Origin: Bog-159 sp963843255
GTDB lineage: Bacteria > Acidobacteriota > Terriglobia > Bryobacterales > Bryobacteraceae
Direction: 5' to 3'
NCBI GenBank assembly: GCA_963843255.1
Contig: CAWJJQ010000003.1
Coordinates: forward strand, 496,001-560,000
DNA: 64,000 nt
In this document: positions 46,985 to 56,310 of the stretch, piece by piece
Position numbering within the stretch: the stretch's first letter is position 1
How the letters are laid out: each line of letters begins with the position of its first letter
Program-made: the position numbers and the translations under genes
The notes under the pieces: model-generated
The model's input: only the letters and a program-made list of their open reading frames with translations
The model's database searches: none
What the model was told of the DNA's origin: nothing

Positions 46985-47503
46985 ATGGAATCCTCAGACC
47001 GCTTGTTTCTGGACTACTCCGCGCGCAAGCTGCGGCAGCTTACGGATCGCATCGAAGAATGCCTGGGACGGCTGAACGAAGAGCAGATTTGGACGCGCGG
47101 CACGGAGAATGAAAACGCCGTGGGAAACCTGGTGCTGCATTTGAGCGGCAACGTCCGGCAGTGGATTGTGGCGGGCGTGGGCGGGAAGCCGGACGTGCGC
47201 GACCGGGACTCGGAATTCGCCGCGCGTGAAGGGGTGACGGCGCCGGAACTGGCGGCGCTTTTGCGCGGGGTGGTGGAGGAAGCCGCGGGCACGCTGGAGC
47301 GCTTGGACACAGGCCGGCTGATGGATGCGCTGGCGGTGCAAAGCTACGACGTAACCATACTGGAGGCGGTGTACCACGTGGTGGAACATTTTTCGGGGCA
47401 TGCCGGGCAGATCATTTTTGCGACGAAGCTGCTGAGCGGGGAAGATCTAGGTTTCTACGGGCACCTGCGGAGCAAGGCTCCGCATGCGGAACGGACGCCG
47501 TAG
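46985..47503 (+). CDS. DinB/DUF1572-like four-helix protein
   Basis: The 172-residue helical protein has His residues in 'LVLHLSGNVRQW' and 'YHVVEHFSGHAGQI' spaced as in the DinB superfamily metal site. Members are thought to be thiol-dependent metalloenzymes or damage-inducible proteins of unknown role. It converges on the zinc-ribbon gene, whose stop lies right after its own. Confidence 0.87.
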   Translation: MESSDRLFLDYSARKLRQLTDRIEECLGRLNEEQIWTRGTENENAVGNLVLHLSGNVRQWIVAGVGGKPDVRDRDSEFAAREGVTAPELAALLRGVVEEAAGTLERLDTGRLMDALAVQSYDVTILEAVYHVVEHFSGHAGQIIFATKLLSGEDLGFYGHLRSKAPHAERTP

Positions 47504-47983
47504 TCACTTCTTGAAGAGCTTGTCGAAGGCGCTGCGGGCGGCATCCGGCGAACTGGGCACTTCCAGGCGCGGTGCGGCGGGGGGCGGAGCCGAGGCGTTG
47601 CCATCGCGCGCCACGGTGACGCGCGGCGAGAACAGGGTACACTCGTTGGCCTTGTCCTTGATAGGAATGCGCACCGGAATCGGTTTCAGGCATTGAAACC
47701 GGGTGGAGGGCTCAAAATAGGTGCACTGCTTGCAGCAATGCAAGGCAGTGTTACATTTCGGACAATTGCCGCTCCAATCGATGCCGCTGGACAATTGCGT
47801 GGAACAGCTGAAACAGCGCGATGCGGTTACCGCTTGCACCAGACGCGGCAAGCGCGGACCGGTTATGTCGATGGGCGGCTTAGGTCCCTGGGTGCGGGGA
47901 CGATCGTCGTCGCGCCGTTCCTTGAAATTGGAACGGTCGGAATCCATGTAGCCCTGCTGTCTATACTTGCGGTCGCTGTCCAT
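47504..47983 (-). CDS. Zinc-ribbon protein of unknown function
   Basis: The 159-residue protein has a charged, disordered N-terminus and several Cys pairs: 'CFSC', 'CPKCNTALHCCKQC' and single Cys residues further on ('QCLKP', 'ECTLF'), fitting two zinc-binding sites. The tail is Pro/Ala-rich. It resembles a conserved acidobacterial zinc-ribbon family without known role. Confidence 0.75.
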   Translation of the reverse strand: MDSDRKYRQQGYMDSDRSNFKERRDDDRPRTQGPKPPIDITGPRLPRLVQAVTASRCFSCSTQLSSGIDWSGNCPKCNTALHCCKQCTYFEPSTRFQCLKPIPVRIPIKDKANECTLFSPRVTVARDGNASAPPPAAPRLEVPSSPDAARSAFDKLFKK

Positions 47984-48274
47984 GGGGAATTGAGTACTCC
48001 AAACTCACAGGTGGGACGAGATTCCAACCCAGGGCTCGCTTCGTCGCGCATTACCGATCGATCACCAGGTCAGCCGTACGGCGGCTTACAACCACCGTGG
48101 TTAACACCGGGTTACCGGAGGGATTCTGTGGAAAGGCCGAACGCCCTGCACAAACAGGTCAGGAAACCCGCCTGCTGCAAACCTATATGTACCACAGAAC
48201 GTATGTCGTTTGCACGTCAATTCCGCGGACGGTGGGGTGCAAAAGTCCTACTCGGGTCAGGCGGGGCCTTTGAT
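47984..48274. other. Intergenic region
   Basis: About 290 bp upstream of the zinc-ribbon gene. No gene, RNA or repeat was recognised. Confidence 0.5.
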
Positions 48275-49009
48275 TCATGCAGGCGGTTGGCGCTTGCCGA
48301 TGGTTTCGATGGCGTTCTTGGCGGCACGGGAAAGATCGAGCGCGGGCAGCAGTCCGAAGCCGCGACCGGGTGCGCCGAGGGGCTGGCTTTTAGCGGCGAT
48401 CTCGCGCAGGCGGGGCAGGTCGGACGAGTCGCCGCAGTCGCCCACGATCATGAGCGAGAGAAGCTTGCGGGCCATATCGTTGCCGGATAGAAGCTGGCGG
48501 GCGACGGGCAGAGTGGCCGGTTCATCGACGCGGGCGGCCCTGCTGAGCGCGGCCACGCCCGCGGCACTGTTTCCAGCGGCCAGGTCGAGCAGGTAGGGCA
48601 GCACGGCGCGGTCATGATATTGGCCCAGACCCATGACGGCATTGGTCGCGACCAGCATGCTGGGATCGTGGGCGGCTTTGACCAGGGGCGCGATCAGGTC
48701 GGGGCGCTCGAATCCGCCGAGTTCGCGGGCGGCGACGGCGCGCACTTCGGGCTCGGGGGCGGTGAGCGCGTTCTTCAGCTCGTCAATGGCTCCGGCTTCG
48801 CGCAAGTTGCGGGCGGCGCAGGCGCGCACCGATTCGACGGCGAGGGCCGCGCGCATGGAGGCGACGGTCTCGGGGGTGCGGTCGCCGCGCAGGGCGTAGC
48901 AGGCGTTGTTGCGCTGGGCTATGGTGAGGTGGTCATCGAACATGCGGCCGGTGGTGTCGTTGGCGGCTAGGGCGGTTAGGGAAAACAGGAAGAAGATGGT
49001 TTGTTTCAT
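48275..49009 (-). CDS. HEAT-repeat protein, exported
   Basis: The 244-residue protein has a signal peptide and repeated helical units such as 'EPEVRAVAARELGGFERPDL' and 'DPSMLVATNAVMGLGQYHDR', each ending in conserved Ala/Leu positions as in PBS-lyase/HEAT repeats. It probably serves as a protein-binding scaffold. AAAGGAGAC precedes the ATG. It is the last of the run starting with the ECF sigma factor. Confidence 0.83.
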   Translation of the reverse strand: MKQTIFFLFSLTALAANDTTGRMFDDHLTIAQRNNACYALRGDRTPETVASMRAALAVESVRACAARNLREAGAIDELKNALTAPEPEVRAVAARELGGFERPDLIAPLVKAAHDPSMLVATNAVMGLGQYHDRAVLPYLLDLAAGNSAAGVAALSRAARVDEPATLPVARQLLSGNDMARKLLSLMIVGDCGDSSDLPRLREIAAKSQPLGAPGRGFGLLPALDLSRAAKNAIETIGKRQPPA

Positions 49010-49026
49010 TCGATAGTCTCCTTTGG

Positions 49027-50355
49027 TTAGTTGACAGGTTGGGGAAAAGGCTGGATACCGCTTGCTGACGCGCGCGGCTCGGATAGCGCTTTTTCGGCTA
49101 GGGGGGCCTGGCGCGGATCGAATCGGGGGTTCAGTTGGAGGGCGCGCTGCAGGTGCTTGCGAGCCTGGTCGGACTGGCCTAGGGCTTGTTCGATCATGCC
49201 CGCGTGATAGTAGAAGGCCGGCTCAGGCGTGCCGAGCTCGAGTGCCTTCTCTTTCGCTTTGGCGGCTTCTTCGTACCTTTTGTTCTTATATAGGCTCCAG
49301 GCCAGCGCGTCATAAGTGTAAATATCGCGGCGGCCTTTCAGCTCGCGGTCCACCAACTCCAGGGCGCGGGCGGTATTGCGGTCGCGGTCGGCATAGGCCA
49401 TGGCGAGGTTGCGGTTGACGTTCAGACCGCTGGCCTGCTCCATCTTGTCGATCATGTCGATCATGTCGGCCTGCTTGCGGGCTTCTTCCGGCTTGCCGGC
49501 GAGGGTGTAGAGATCCTGCAGCGCTCCGGCGTATTCGACCAGCGGCACGGCGGATTGCGCGCGGGTGTAGGCGGCGATGGCGTCGGAAATTTTGCCCTGC
49601 GCGGCGTACGCGCGCCCCAACCCCGCATACGCCGGATAGTAGCCTGGGAAGGCCCGCAGGGCGGACAGATAGGCGCGCTGGGCGTCATCCACCTGTCCAA
49701 CCTTGAAATACATATTGCCCAGATCGACATCGCACCAGGCCACATTTTCCATCGACCGGCTGCCGGCGCTGATGGCGCGCTTCATCAGTTCGATGGCGCC
49801 GGCGGCGTCGCCGGCTACGAAGCGGTAGTAGGAGGCGCGATTGTAGCTGGAGAGATCGGGGCGCAGGCTGACCATGCGCTGGTAGGCTTCGGCGGCTTTA
49901 TCGTACTGACCCAACTCCATGAGGGAGTCGCCCAAGGTGCCCCAATTCCAGGGATCGTCGGGCGAACTGGCGGTCAACTCGCGGGAGTATTCGGCGACCT
50001 GGGTGAAGTTATGGCGCTCGAGTTCGATCTGGCTGCGGATGCGCAGGGCCTCGTAATCGGAGGCGTCGGCGGAGAGCACGGAGGTGACAATTTTGGAGGC
50101 GCGGTCGAGGTAGCCGGGGTCCATGGTTTCGCGCATTTTCTGGATGTAGGCGCCGGCGAGGAGGTTCTGATAGTGCAGGTCGCCGGGCTTGTAGTTGACG
50201 AGCGTCTCGTACATTTTGATGCGCTCGTCAGTGGCCATGTGAGTTAACTGGTCGGCCATGGCGCGGTCGGTGAAGGCCTGCATGAGGCGGTCGGGCTCAG
50301 GCGTTTGCGCGTAAGCGGCGCAGGCGAGCAATAAGAACGAGAAGGCGTTTCGCAT
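49027..50355 (-). CDS. Tetratricopeptide-repeat protein, exported
   Basis: The 442-residue protein begins with a signal peptide ('FSFLLLACAAYAQ') and holds about eight TPR units, for example 'DPWNWGTLGDSLMELGQYDK' and 'YYPAYAGLGRAYAAQGKISD'. It ends with a charged tail. ATG 50355 follows AAGGAG; the longer frame upstream is antisense to the DUF4331 gene's end. Co-location with DUF4331 and HEAT genes suggests a common periplasmic function. Confidence 0.87.
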   Translation of the reverse strand: MRNAFSFLLLACAAYAQTPEPDRLMQAFTDRAMADQLTHMATDERIKMYETLVNYKPGDLHYQNLLAGAYIQKMRETMDPGYLDRASKIVTSVLSADASDYEALRIRSQIELERHNFTQVAEYSRELTASSPDDPWNWGTLGDSLMELGQYDKAAEAYQRMVSLRPDLSSYNRASYYRFVAGDAAGAIELMKRAISAGSRSMENVAWCDVDLGNMYFKVGQVDDAQRAYLSALRAFPGYYPAYAGLGRAYAAQGKISDAIAAYTRAQSAVPLVEYAGALQDLYTLAGKPEEARKQADMIDMIDKMEQASGLNVNRNLAMAYADRDRNTARALELVDRELKGRRDIYTYDALAWSLYKNKRYEEAAKAKEKALELGTPEPAFYYHAGMIEQALGQSDQARKHLQRALQLNPRFDPRQAPLAEKALSEPRASASGIQPFPQPVN

Positions 50356-50419
50356 GGGTTGGCTCCTTGGAATTGGGCGGCTCTGGAGCGGCCGCCGCAA
50401 GACCACGTGATTGACTTTC

Positions 50420-51856
50420 TTACTGACCGGTTGGAGTGCCGCGGCCGTTGGTGCCGTTGGCCTGGCTATGCAGGAAGCCGGCATGGGGTGGCGCGTGGAA
50501 CGGGAAACGGTCGAGCAGCGGAACGTCGTTGCTGTTCACACCGTCGCCGAGCTGGTTGTTGGGCGCAATGTTGAAGCCGCTGACGAGCACACCGGCGGCG
50601 GCGCGCAGGCCGATATCGACCACGTCGTCACCGGGGCGGCGGCCGCCGAAGGGCCAGCCCGCGTTATCGCCGGCCAGCGGTCCAAGGCGGCTCTGCTGGG
50701 CGATGGGGATACCGGGGGTGGTGAGATCGATGCGAGTAATATCGGGAACGAAGACGCTGAGCAGATCGTTGCGCGGGGCGGGCGGCACGTTGAGCTTGAA
50801 GACTCCGCTGAGCACGGCGCTGACGAAGAAGGGATCGGAGATCAGCGGCGCGAACTGCTGGTCGTTGGACGGATTGCTGCGATTCCAATAATCCTTCATG
50901 CCGAGCGGGATGAGCAACTCGACGGTGAGGGGATTGCCGACGCGATCGACTTGCACGTAGTCGCCGAACTGAAGGGGATCGTTGGGGCTGACGCGCACGG
51001 TCACCTGCTGGCGCAGCGTGGAAGCCCAGGCGGCGATGTGGGCGTTAGGATCGGTGGTGGCGGTGGGCATGGAGCCGTTGGCGGTCAACATGGTGATAGG
51101 CGCCTCGACGGCGATCAGGCTGATGTTGTAGCCGGCAAAGCCATCCACCGCGCTGGGATAAGCGGCACCCTGGCTGGCGTCGTAAGAGCTGGACAGCACG
51201 GGCGCGGGCGAGCGGAAGTTCAGGTAATCGAAGGTGGCGCCGCTATCGAAATAAAAGGCGTCGTCGCGCGGGCCGGCGAATACGCGCATGCCGTTGGACA
51301 GCGTAAATATGGAGGGCTGTCCGAGATTGATCTCGTAACTGGGCGTGCCGTTGGGGCCGGTGTTGGGCGGGGCGACGGTGAGCGCGTGGCCGTTGACGTC
51401 GGTGTTGAAGAACTGGGCCGTGTTTTTGGCCAGGTCTCGGACCACCACGACGTAAGTCTCCTTTAAGAGGATACCGGGGTCATCGATACTCTTGATCTGG
51501 CCGAAGTAAGACACGAACGGCGCGTTCGGCGCGATCGTATCCTGGAAGACGAAATCGATCTGCATATCCGGATTGCCGTCGAGGCCGCGGGCGTTGTTGA
51601 CATTGAACCGGTAGAGGACGCTATTGGAGAACTTGTAATAGCTGGGCCCGTTATCCGGGTTCTGGAAACCCTGAACGCTCATGCTCATCACGACGCTGTT
51701 GGTATGGCCGGTTTCCCAACTGCGAAAGATGTAGAAATCGTTCAGATTGGCTGTTTGGTCTTCGAGCAGCAGCGGACCGTTGCGATGGCTGGCGGCGAAA
51801 GCTCCAGAGACGGCCACCAGGGCGGCTGCGGCTGCATAGAAGGCATTGACTCGCAT
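50420..51856 (-). CDS. DUF4331 protein, exported
   Basis: The 478-residue protein has a signal peptide and the DUF4331 start 'ASHRNGPLLLEDQTANLNDF' followed by 'FYIFRSWETGHTN' and a long beta-rich body. DUF4331 proteins are secreted and often sit beside TPR and sigma-factor genes; their function is unknown. AGGAGGG precedes the ATG. Confidence 0.87.
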   Translation of the reverse strand: MRVNAFYAAAAALVAVSGAFAASHRNGPLLLEDQTANLNDFYIFRSWETGHTNSVVMSMSVQGFQNPDNGPSYYKFSNSVLYRFNVNNARGLDGNPDMQIDFVFQDTIAPNAPFVSYFGQIKSIDDPGILLKETYVVVVRDLAKNTAQFFNTDVNGHALTVAPPNTGPNGTPSYEINLGQPSIFTLSNGMRVFAGPRDDAFYFDSGATFDYLNFRSPAPVLSSSYDASQGAAYPSAVDGFAGYNISLIAVEAPITMLTANGSMPTATTDPNAHIAAWASTLRQQVTVRVSPNDPLQFGDYVQVDRVGNPLTVELLIPLGMKDYWNRSNPSNDQQFAPLISDPFFVSAVLSGVFKLNVPPAPRNDLLSVFVPDITRIDLTTPGIPIAQQSRLGPLAGDNAGWPFGGRRPGDDVVDIGLRAAAGVLVSGFNIAPNNQLGDGVNSNDVPLLDRFPFHAPPHAGFLHSQANGTNGRGTPTGQ

Positions 51857-51980
51857 TCTTTCCCTCCTGAGGTGAGTTGGACTTCAAGGGTTATACGAGG
51901 GCGGGGCGGGTTTCGGATTTAGGGGCGGGGGTTGAGAAATTCAGTTTCGCGTGATCCGCCGTGCCGGCATCCTCTGCTGC

Positions 51981-52562
51981 TTACCAGGACCCTGGTCCCG
52001 GCAAGGTTCGGGTATGGTTGAAGGTAAATTCCCCAAGCAGAGATTCGCCGCCTGTTTGATCGAACGCGATCAGGCGCGCGATCAAGGTCTCCGATGGAGC
52101 CGCCTTCGCATAGGTGATGGACTGCTGAAATGCAACTCCCGATGATTCTGAATTGAACGGAATATCGTCCAGCCGGAGCTTCTCCATGCCCCGCTCATCG
52201 CAAAGGGAGAGATCGACTCGGGCTGCTCCTCGCAGGTTCGCAGTCAGGCGCCCGATGAGAAAATCGTCTTCCGCCGTAACTGTGCAGGCGATGCTGCCTC
52301 CATTTGGGGGAGCATATTCCCGCACATGCAGGCCCTGCCCGGCGACGCGGTTGAGAAAGGCATCGCTCACCACCATGAGAAGCGAGCCATGATGCGCCAG
52401 GCTGCGAATGGCGTCCGCCAGCGCAATTATTTCACGAAGCCGCCCTGCGCACTCATCGCAAGCGAATAGGTGTTCCTCGATGGTCTCTTCCTCTACCTTG
52501 GACAGCGCCCCGATCCAGTAGTCGGCGAGAATGCCGGCGGCGATAGGATTCAAACAACTCAT
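51981..52562 (-). CDS. Anti-sigma factor-like protein (zf-HC2)
   Basis: The 193-residue protein has a zinc-finger HC2 start, 'IEEHLFACDECAGRLREI', with the H-x3-C-x2-C ligands of ZAS-type anti-sigma factors. No membrane helix is clear, so it may be a soluble anti-sigma factor. ATG 52562 overlaps the sigma gene's TGA by 4 bp (ATGA), supporting the pair. The C-terminal half, about 100 residues, is a beta-rich sensor of unknown ligand. Confidence 0.82.
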   Translation of the reverse strand: MSCLNPIAAGILADYWIGALSKVEEETIEEHLFACDECAGRLREIIALADAIRSLAHHGSLLMVVSDAFLNRVAGQGLHVREYAPPNGGSIACTVTAEDDFLIGRLTANLRGAARVDLSLCDERGMEKLRLDDIPFNSESSGVAFQQSITYAKAAPSETLIARLIAFDQTGGESLLGEFTFNHTRTLPGPGSW

Positions 52563-53101
52563 GCGACCACTCCCATGCAACCGCGCAGTTGATCCATGGC
52601 GCGATGGCGGATCACGCGCACATTGGGTTCAGAGACGCCGAGAAATCGGGCCAGGTCAGCGCCCGTCTGCTCATCGTAGAACGTCATGACGATCACGGCG
52701 CGTTCGCGTTCTTTCAGTCTTTGAACACACTGTGCCAGGCGTTCCTGATCCAAATTCGGCGTCGGCGGAGGGGCAGGCGCGAGGGAGTCTGCTCCGAACT
52801 GTTCCAGCAGGCGTTCCTTTCTTTGGCGGTTCCGGCGCAGGTCGAGCACGGTCATCCGGCAGGTTCCCAGCACAAAAGACGTTAACCGGCCGGGATCCCG
52901 CAGGCGGCCTGCCCGTAAGGTTTCGAGTGTGGTGATCAAAACCTGCTGCACCAGGTCGTCGGCAGCGTGTTGGTCTCTCAGGTGACGCAGTCCGTAGAGG
53001 TGGATGCGGGGCGCCATGCGCCGGAACAACTCCGCTTCGGCGTCCCGGTCGTGGAGTCCGATCTGGCGTACCAGACCGGCATCGTTCAGCTCAATTTCCA
53101 T
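52559..53101 (-). CDS. ECF-type RNA polymerase sigma factor
   Basis: The 180-residue protein has sigma region 2 ('AADDLVQQVLITTLETLR', 'FVLGTCRMTVLDLRRNRQRK') and region 4 ('VIVMTFYDEQTGADLARFLG' with a helix-turn-helix 'SEPNVRVIRHRAMDQLRG'). ATG 53101 is preferred over GTG 53107 because a TAAAAT box overlaps the sequence before GTG and leaves ATG 8 bp downstream. It heads the run with the anti-sigma, DUF4331, TPR and HEAT genes and may control them. Confidence 0.9.
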   Translation of the reverse strand: MEIELNDAGLVRQIGLHDRDAEAELFRRMAPRIHLYGLRHLRDQHAADDLVQQVLITTLETLRAGRLRDPGRLTSFVLGTCRMTVLDLRRNRQRKERLLEQFGADSLAPAPPPTPNLDQERLAQCVQRLKERERAVIVMTFYDEQTGADLARFLGVSEPNVRVIRHRAMDQLRGCMGVVA

Positions 53102-53104
53102 CAA

Positions 53105-53119
53105 CACATATTTTATGTG
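53105..53119 (-). promoter_or_regulatory. -10 box within a palindrome upstream of ECF sigma gene
   Basis: CACATA-TTT-TATGTG (plus strand) is a symmetrical 15-mer containing TAAAAT on the minus strand, 8 bp before ATG 53101. It could combine a promoter with a repressor or autoregulatory site. Confidence 0.4.
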
Positions 53120-53196
53120 TAACGGCGAGGCGGTTCGTTACACGTCCGGGAAGAGAGCGCGGACGAAAGAGAAATCCGCGGAGAGCAGAGGAGAAA

Positions 53197-54108
53197 ATGG
53201 TCACTACTGAGCAGACAGCATGCTTGAACACGAGAGGCAATGCGGCGTTCCGCTTCCTGGGAGTCCCGAGCCTGATGAGGGCAACGGCCGAAACCACGAA
53301 GGGGGCGTTCGGGCTAATTGAGCACTGGGAGATGCCGGTGGGGTTCGCTACGCCGTATCACACCCATCACCGTGAGGACGAATCCTTCTATGTACTGGAA
53401 GGAGAGATGGCGTTCGTTTCCGGCAGCAAGTGGCTGAAGGGCGGCCCGGGCACGTTCGTCTACGGACCGCGAGAGATCCCGCACGGGTTTAAGGTGATTG
53501 GCGATTCTCCTGCGCGGATGCTTCTGATGTGTACTCCGGGGGGGTTCGAGGGATTCGTGCTGGAACAGACGACGCCGATCGCCGAGCCACCATCGCCGCC
53601 CGACATGGCCAGGCTGATGACGCTGGCGGCCAAGTACGGAATCGATATTCATGGGCCACTGCCGGAGACGCCCGGGGAGTTTGTTGCGGAAGGGAATCCC
53701 GCCGAAGGCCTGAAGGCGTTGAACTATCGCTGGATCAAGGCGTTTAACGAGCGTGACTGGGAAACCGAGCGTGCCGTCCGCGGCACGAATTTCCAAGCGT
53801 ATTTGCCGGGCGCCAAAGACCCCTTGAACGGCGCGGCTTGGTCGGAATTCATGAGCGCCTTTACGGCGGGTTTTCCGGATTCGCGAATCTCGATTGAATC
53901 GTGCATTGCAGAGGGCGACACGGTGGTCTCGCGCTGGACGCTCACCGGCACGCATCAGGGCCAGTTCCAAGGAATTCCGGCGACGGGGCGTCCCGTCAAA
54001 TTCAACGGCCTCGAATTCAACAAAGTGACTGACGGAAACATCGTCGAACACTGGGCCATGTTCGACAATCTTGCTCTATTGCGGCAAATTGGCGCGATGC
54101 CGGAATAG
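53197..54108 (+). CDS. Cupin - SnoaL-like fusion protein
   Basis: The 303-residue protein joins an N-terminal cupin (residues about 25-115, 'YHTHHREDESFYVLEGEM' and 'GPREIPHGF', carrying the His/Glu metal ligands) to a C-terminal SnoaL/ester-cyclase NTF2 domain (about 175-300, 'TGTHQGQFQGIPATGRPVKF' and 'IVEHWAMFDNLALLRQIG'). AGAGGAG precedes the ATG. The two domains are usually separate proteins that act on small organic ligands. Substrate is unknown. Confidence 0.85.
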   Translation: MVTTEQTACLNTRGNAAFRFLGVPSLMRATAETTKGAFGLIEHWEMPVGFATPYHTHHREDESFYVLEGEMAFVSGSKWLKGGPGTFVYGPREIPHGFKVIGDSPARMLLMCTPGGFEGFVLEQTTPIAEPPSPPDMARLMTLAAKYGIDIHGPLPETPGEFVAEGNPAEGLKALNYRWIKAFNERDWETERAVRGTNFQAYLPGAKDPLNGAAWSEFMSAFTAGFPDSRISIESCIAEGDTVVSRWTLTGTHQGQFQGIPATGRPVKFNGLEFNKVTDGNIVEHWAMFDNLALLRQIGAMPE

Positions 54109-54420
54109 AGCCTATCCGCCCGCTACCGGTTCGCCCTCGGAAGCCAAAGAAGCGAATTATCACGGTGGGTGGCCGGCTGCAATCCAGCTTGACGGTTTGT
54201 CACCGACCCAACGATTGATGAGCGGGTCTGCCGTGCCGCTCGCTAAAGGACTATCGCGCGTTTTTTGGCAACTTGATCGTCTCTAGCCAACTTCCGGTTG
54301 AAGCGTGATCGCGCCCGAGTAAGCGCTATTCGGGAGCGATCTCTCAGGTTCCACGCCGCTCGTGCTCCGTTGCAGAAAGGATTCGTTGCCGGACTAGACG
54401 GAACCTTGTAGATTTAGCAA
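54109..54420. other. Intergenic region with hairpin
   Basis: About 310 bp. A stem-loop at 54307-54341 pairs GATCGC with GCGATC and CCCGA with TCGGG, without a T-run, so a factor-independent terminator is not certain. A promoter for the VOC gene lies at its end. Confidence 0.5.
54386..54414 (+). promoter_or_regulatory. Promoter with near-leaderless spacing before VOC gene
   Basis: TTGCCG (54386-54391), 17 bp, TAGATT (54409-54414), then 6 bp to the ATG at 54421. The spacing is ideal for a sigma-70-type promoter and leaves no leader for a ribosome binding site. Confidence 0.55.
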
Positions 54421-54858
54421 ATGGCGCTCAAACGAATGGACAACGTAGGAATCGTCGTCGATGACCTTGGAGGGACGATTGATTTCTTTCGTGAACTGGG
54501 CCTTGAGCTCGAAGGGCGGGCCACGATCGAAGGAGAATGGGCCGGACGTGTCACTGGACTGGGCGATCAGCGTGTCGAAATTGCCATGATGCGCACGCCG
54601 GACGGCCACGGCCGGCTCGAACTCTCCCGCTTCGTCACGCCGCCTACCGTCGCGGATCACCGCAACGCGCCGGTGAACGCTCTAGGCTACCTCCGCGTCA
54701 TGTTCGCCGTGGACGACATCGACGAGACGCTTGAAAAGCTCCGCAAGCGCGGCGCGCAGCTCGTAGGCGAAGTAGTCCGGTATAAAGACGCGTACCGGCT
54801 CTGCTACATCCGCGGGCCTGAAGGGCTTCTCATCGGACTCGCCCAAGAACTCAGCTAA
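54421..54858 (+). CDS. VOC-family (glyoxalase/dioxygenase fold) protein
   Basis: The 145-residue protein has the paired beta-alpha-beta modules of the VOC family: 'MDNVGIVVDDLGGTIDFFRE' and 'LRVMFAVDDIDETLEKLRKR', with ligand positions around 'RVEIAMMRT' and the closing 'IRGPEGLLIGLAQEL'. It could be a lactoylglutathione lyase-like enzyme, a dioxygenase or a resistance protein. It appears to be transcribed alone from a promoter right at its start. Confidence 0.87.
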   Translation: MALKRMDNVGIVVDDLGGTIDFFRELGLELEGRATIEGEWAGRVTGLGDQRVEIAMMRTPDGHGRLELSRFVTPPTVADHRNAPVNALGYLRVMFAVDDIDETLEKLRKRGAQLVGEVVRYKDAYRLCYIRGPEGLLIGLAQELS

Positions 54859-55225
54859 GCGCAATACGAAGACGCCGGAGAGACCGCCGCTTTCGGCTAC
54901 CGCGTGGATCGTCGACAAACCGGAAGCAATCCACACGAGCCGCAAGCCGGCGACCCGACGATGTGTTCGCCGGCGGGTAGAGTGACCCACTTCCGGATTC
55001 AGGGGCGGGGTGGTTAGGGCCGGCGAAGAAAATCAAGCGAGCAAAGCCCAAGTTGCCGGATCGAAAGGGCGGCGGGATGCAGGTGGTGCGGCGGACGCAG
55101 ATTGCCGCGCTCGTCGGGGGGGTGGAAACTGCCGGGGCGCGCGAGAACGGGCGCGGAGAGAGACACGTGTCGCGTACCGGAGGGGCCGGTGGGAGGGATT
55201 GTCAAAGATCAGGGATGAGTGCTGG
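54859..55225. other. Intergenic region
   Basis: About 370 bp, GC-rich, with no gene I can support. Small frames are shadows without family features. Confidence 0.5.
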
Positions 55226-55801
55226 TTAACGGGTGTCGGCTGCGGGCGCCGCCATGACGTAAGGCGCATCGGGCAGGGGCTCGGAGGATGGGAGCGGGAA
55301 CGGGATGAGAGGGCGAGGATCGGGGGAAGCGGCGAGCGGTTCGGGCTGGGCGGGCTGCTCGGGTTGCTCATGCTGCTGATCGGGAATGGGGCGGTGCTGC
55401 TGGAGGTGTTCGAGGTCGTGCATGGCTTTGGAGAAGGAGCGCTCCAGGCGGGCGCGCTGGGCGGCGTAACGCTCCAGCAGGTCGAACTGGTCTTTGACGG
55501 GCATCTGATTCATGAAGACGCCGGCCTCGCTGAGGGCGAAGCGCATGAGGAGCCACTGGCTGACGGCCATCTGTTCGAGGAGGAGCTGTTCGGTGCGGGT
55601 TTGGGGGCGCCATTCGGATTCGAGGTCGTCGCAGAGCTGGTCGAAGTCTTCGGAGTTTTCGGGCGGGAGCAGGGTGGCGCGGGCGCGCAGGCCGTGGCGG
55701 AGGGAGTTCAAGCGCACGGCGGCCTTGCCTTCCGGGGTTATGGGGCCGGTGGAGAGCTGGGCATTCCGGCGGTTTGCTTCTAGCTGTATTTGGGAAACCA
55801 T
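55226..55801 (-). CDS. Acidobacterial 'ANRRNAQLSTGP'-type protein
   Basis: The 191-residue protein begins with 'ANRRNAQLSTGPITPEGKAA' and 'LNSLRHGLRARA', the signature of a family found in many copies in Acidobacteria and Planctomycetes genomes. The middle is helical and charged; the tail is Gln/Pro-rich. The family is of unknown function and sometimes found near transposable elements. An 80-bp segment just upstream (55812-55885) has a related copy at 62456-62530, which suggests the unit has moved. Confidence 0.72.
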   Translation of the reverse strand: MVSQIQLEANRRNAQLSTGPITPEGKAAVRLNSLRHGLRARATLLPPENSEDFDQLCDDLESEWRPQTRTEQLLLEQMAVSQWLLMRFALSEAGVFMNQMPVKDQFDLLERYAAQRARLERSFSKAMHDLEHLQQHRPIPDQQHEQPEQPAQPEPLAASPDPRPLIPFPLPSSEPLPDAPYVMAAPAADTR

Positions 55802-56310
55802 GGTTATTGTCCTTACCGATTCGAGCTTAGCTTGGGGGCGGTCCGGCGGGGGCTTTCGCGGGGTGGGGTTCGATGCGGAAGTGCAAAGATTAGTTTGAGT
55901 TCCGGGGATTGGGAAGTTCTGTGAACGGGCGGGGCGGAGGGGCCACTTGCAGGTATTTGCTCAGGGATCGGGCCGGCCCCGTAGGCGCTAACCTACCCTA
56001 AACCGCGAAACGCCGGGTTCATGACCTCCCGACGGACTTCGGAGGTTGTACCTGAAGCGGGCAAGTTTCACATATGCTGCAACCGTCAACTGGGTTGCAG
56101 GGCCCTGCGCGTTTGTCGTTCCTAAATGGCGGAACATCCCGCAAGCGGACTTCAGACCAGTGCCGGCGCATATGAGAGCGTCTGTCTCTTCCGTCAAATG
56201 TACCGTCGCCCCCCGGGCTTTCTGGCCAACGCGTCATGAGTGCGAGAGTGGTTGGGGGACTGTCTAAACGATCAAAAACTGACGTTACAATGGTGTGTTA
56301 ATTAACCCCG
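55802..56310. other. Intergenic region upstream of TIR gene
   Basis: About 500 bp. It contains the repeat at 55812-55885 and a small hairpin CAACC...GGTTG near 56087-56104. No gene or clear promoter was recognised, though TACAAT at 56286-56291 is a weak -10 candidate for the TIR gene. Confidence 0.5.
55812..55885. repeat. Dispersed repeat, copy 1
   Basis: Begins CTTACCGATTCGAGCTTAGC and matches 62456-62530 over about 75 bp with several mismatches and a 2-bp gap. It lies in the upstream flank of the 191-residue gene. Confidence 0.7.

Noticed and set aside
55010..55783. 257-codon Gly/Glu-rich frame on the plus strand
   Set aside because: It overlaps the 'ANRRNAQLSTGP'-type gene on the other strand, which carries the recognised signature.
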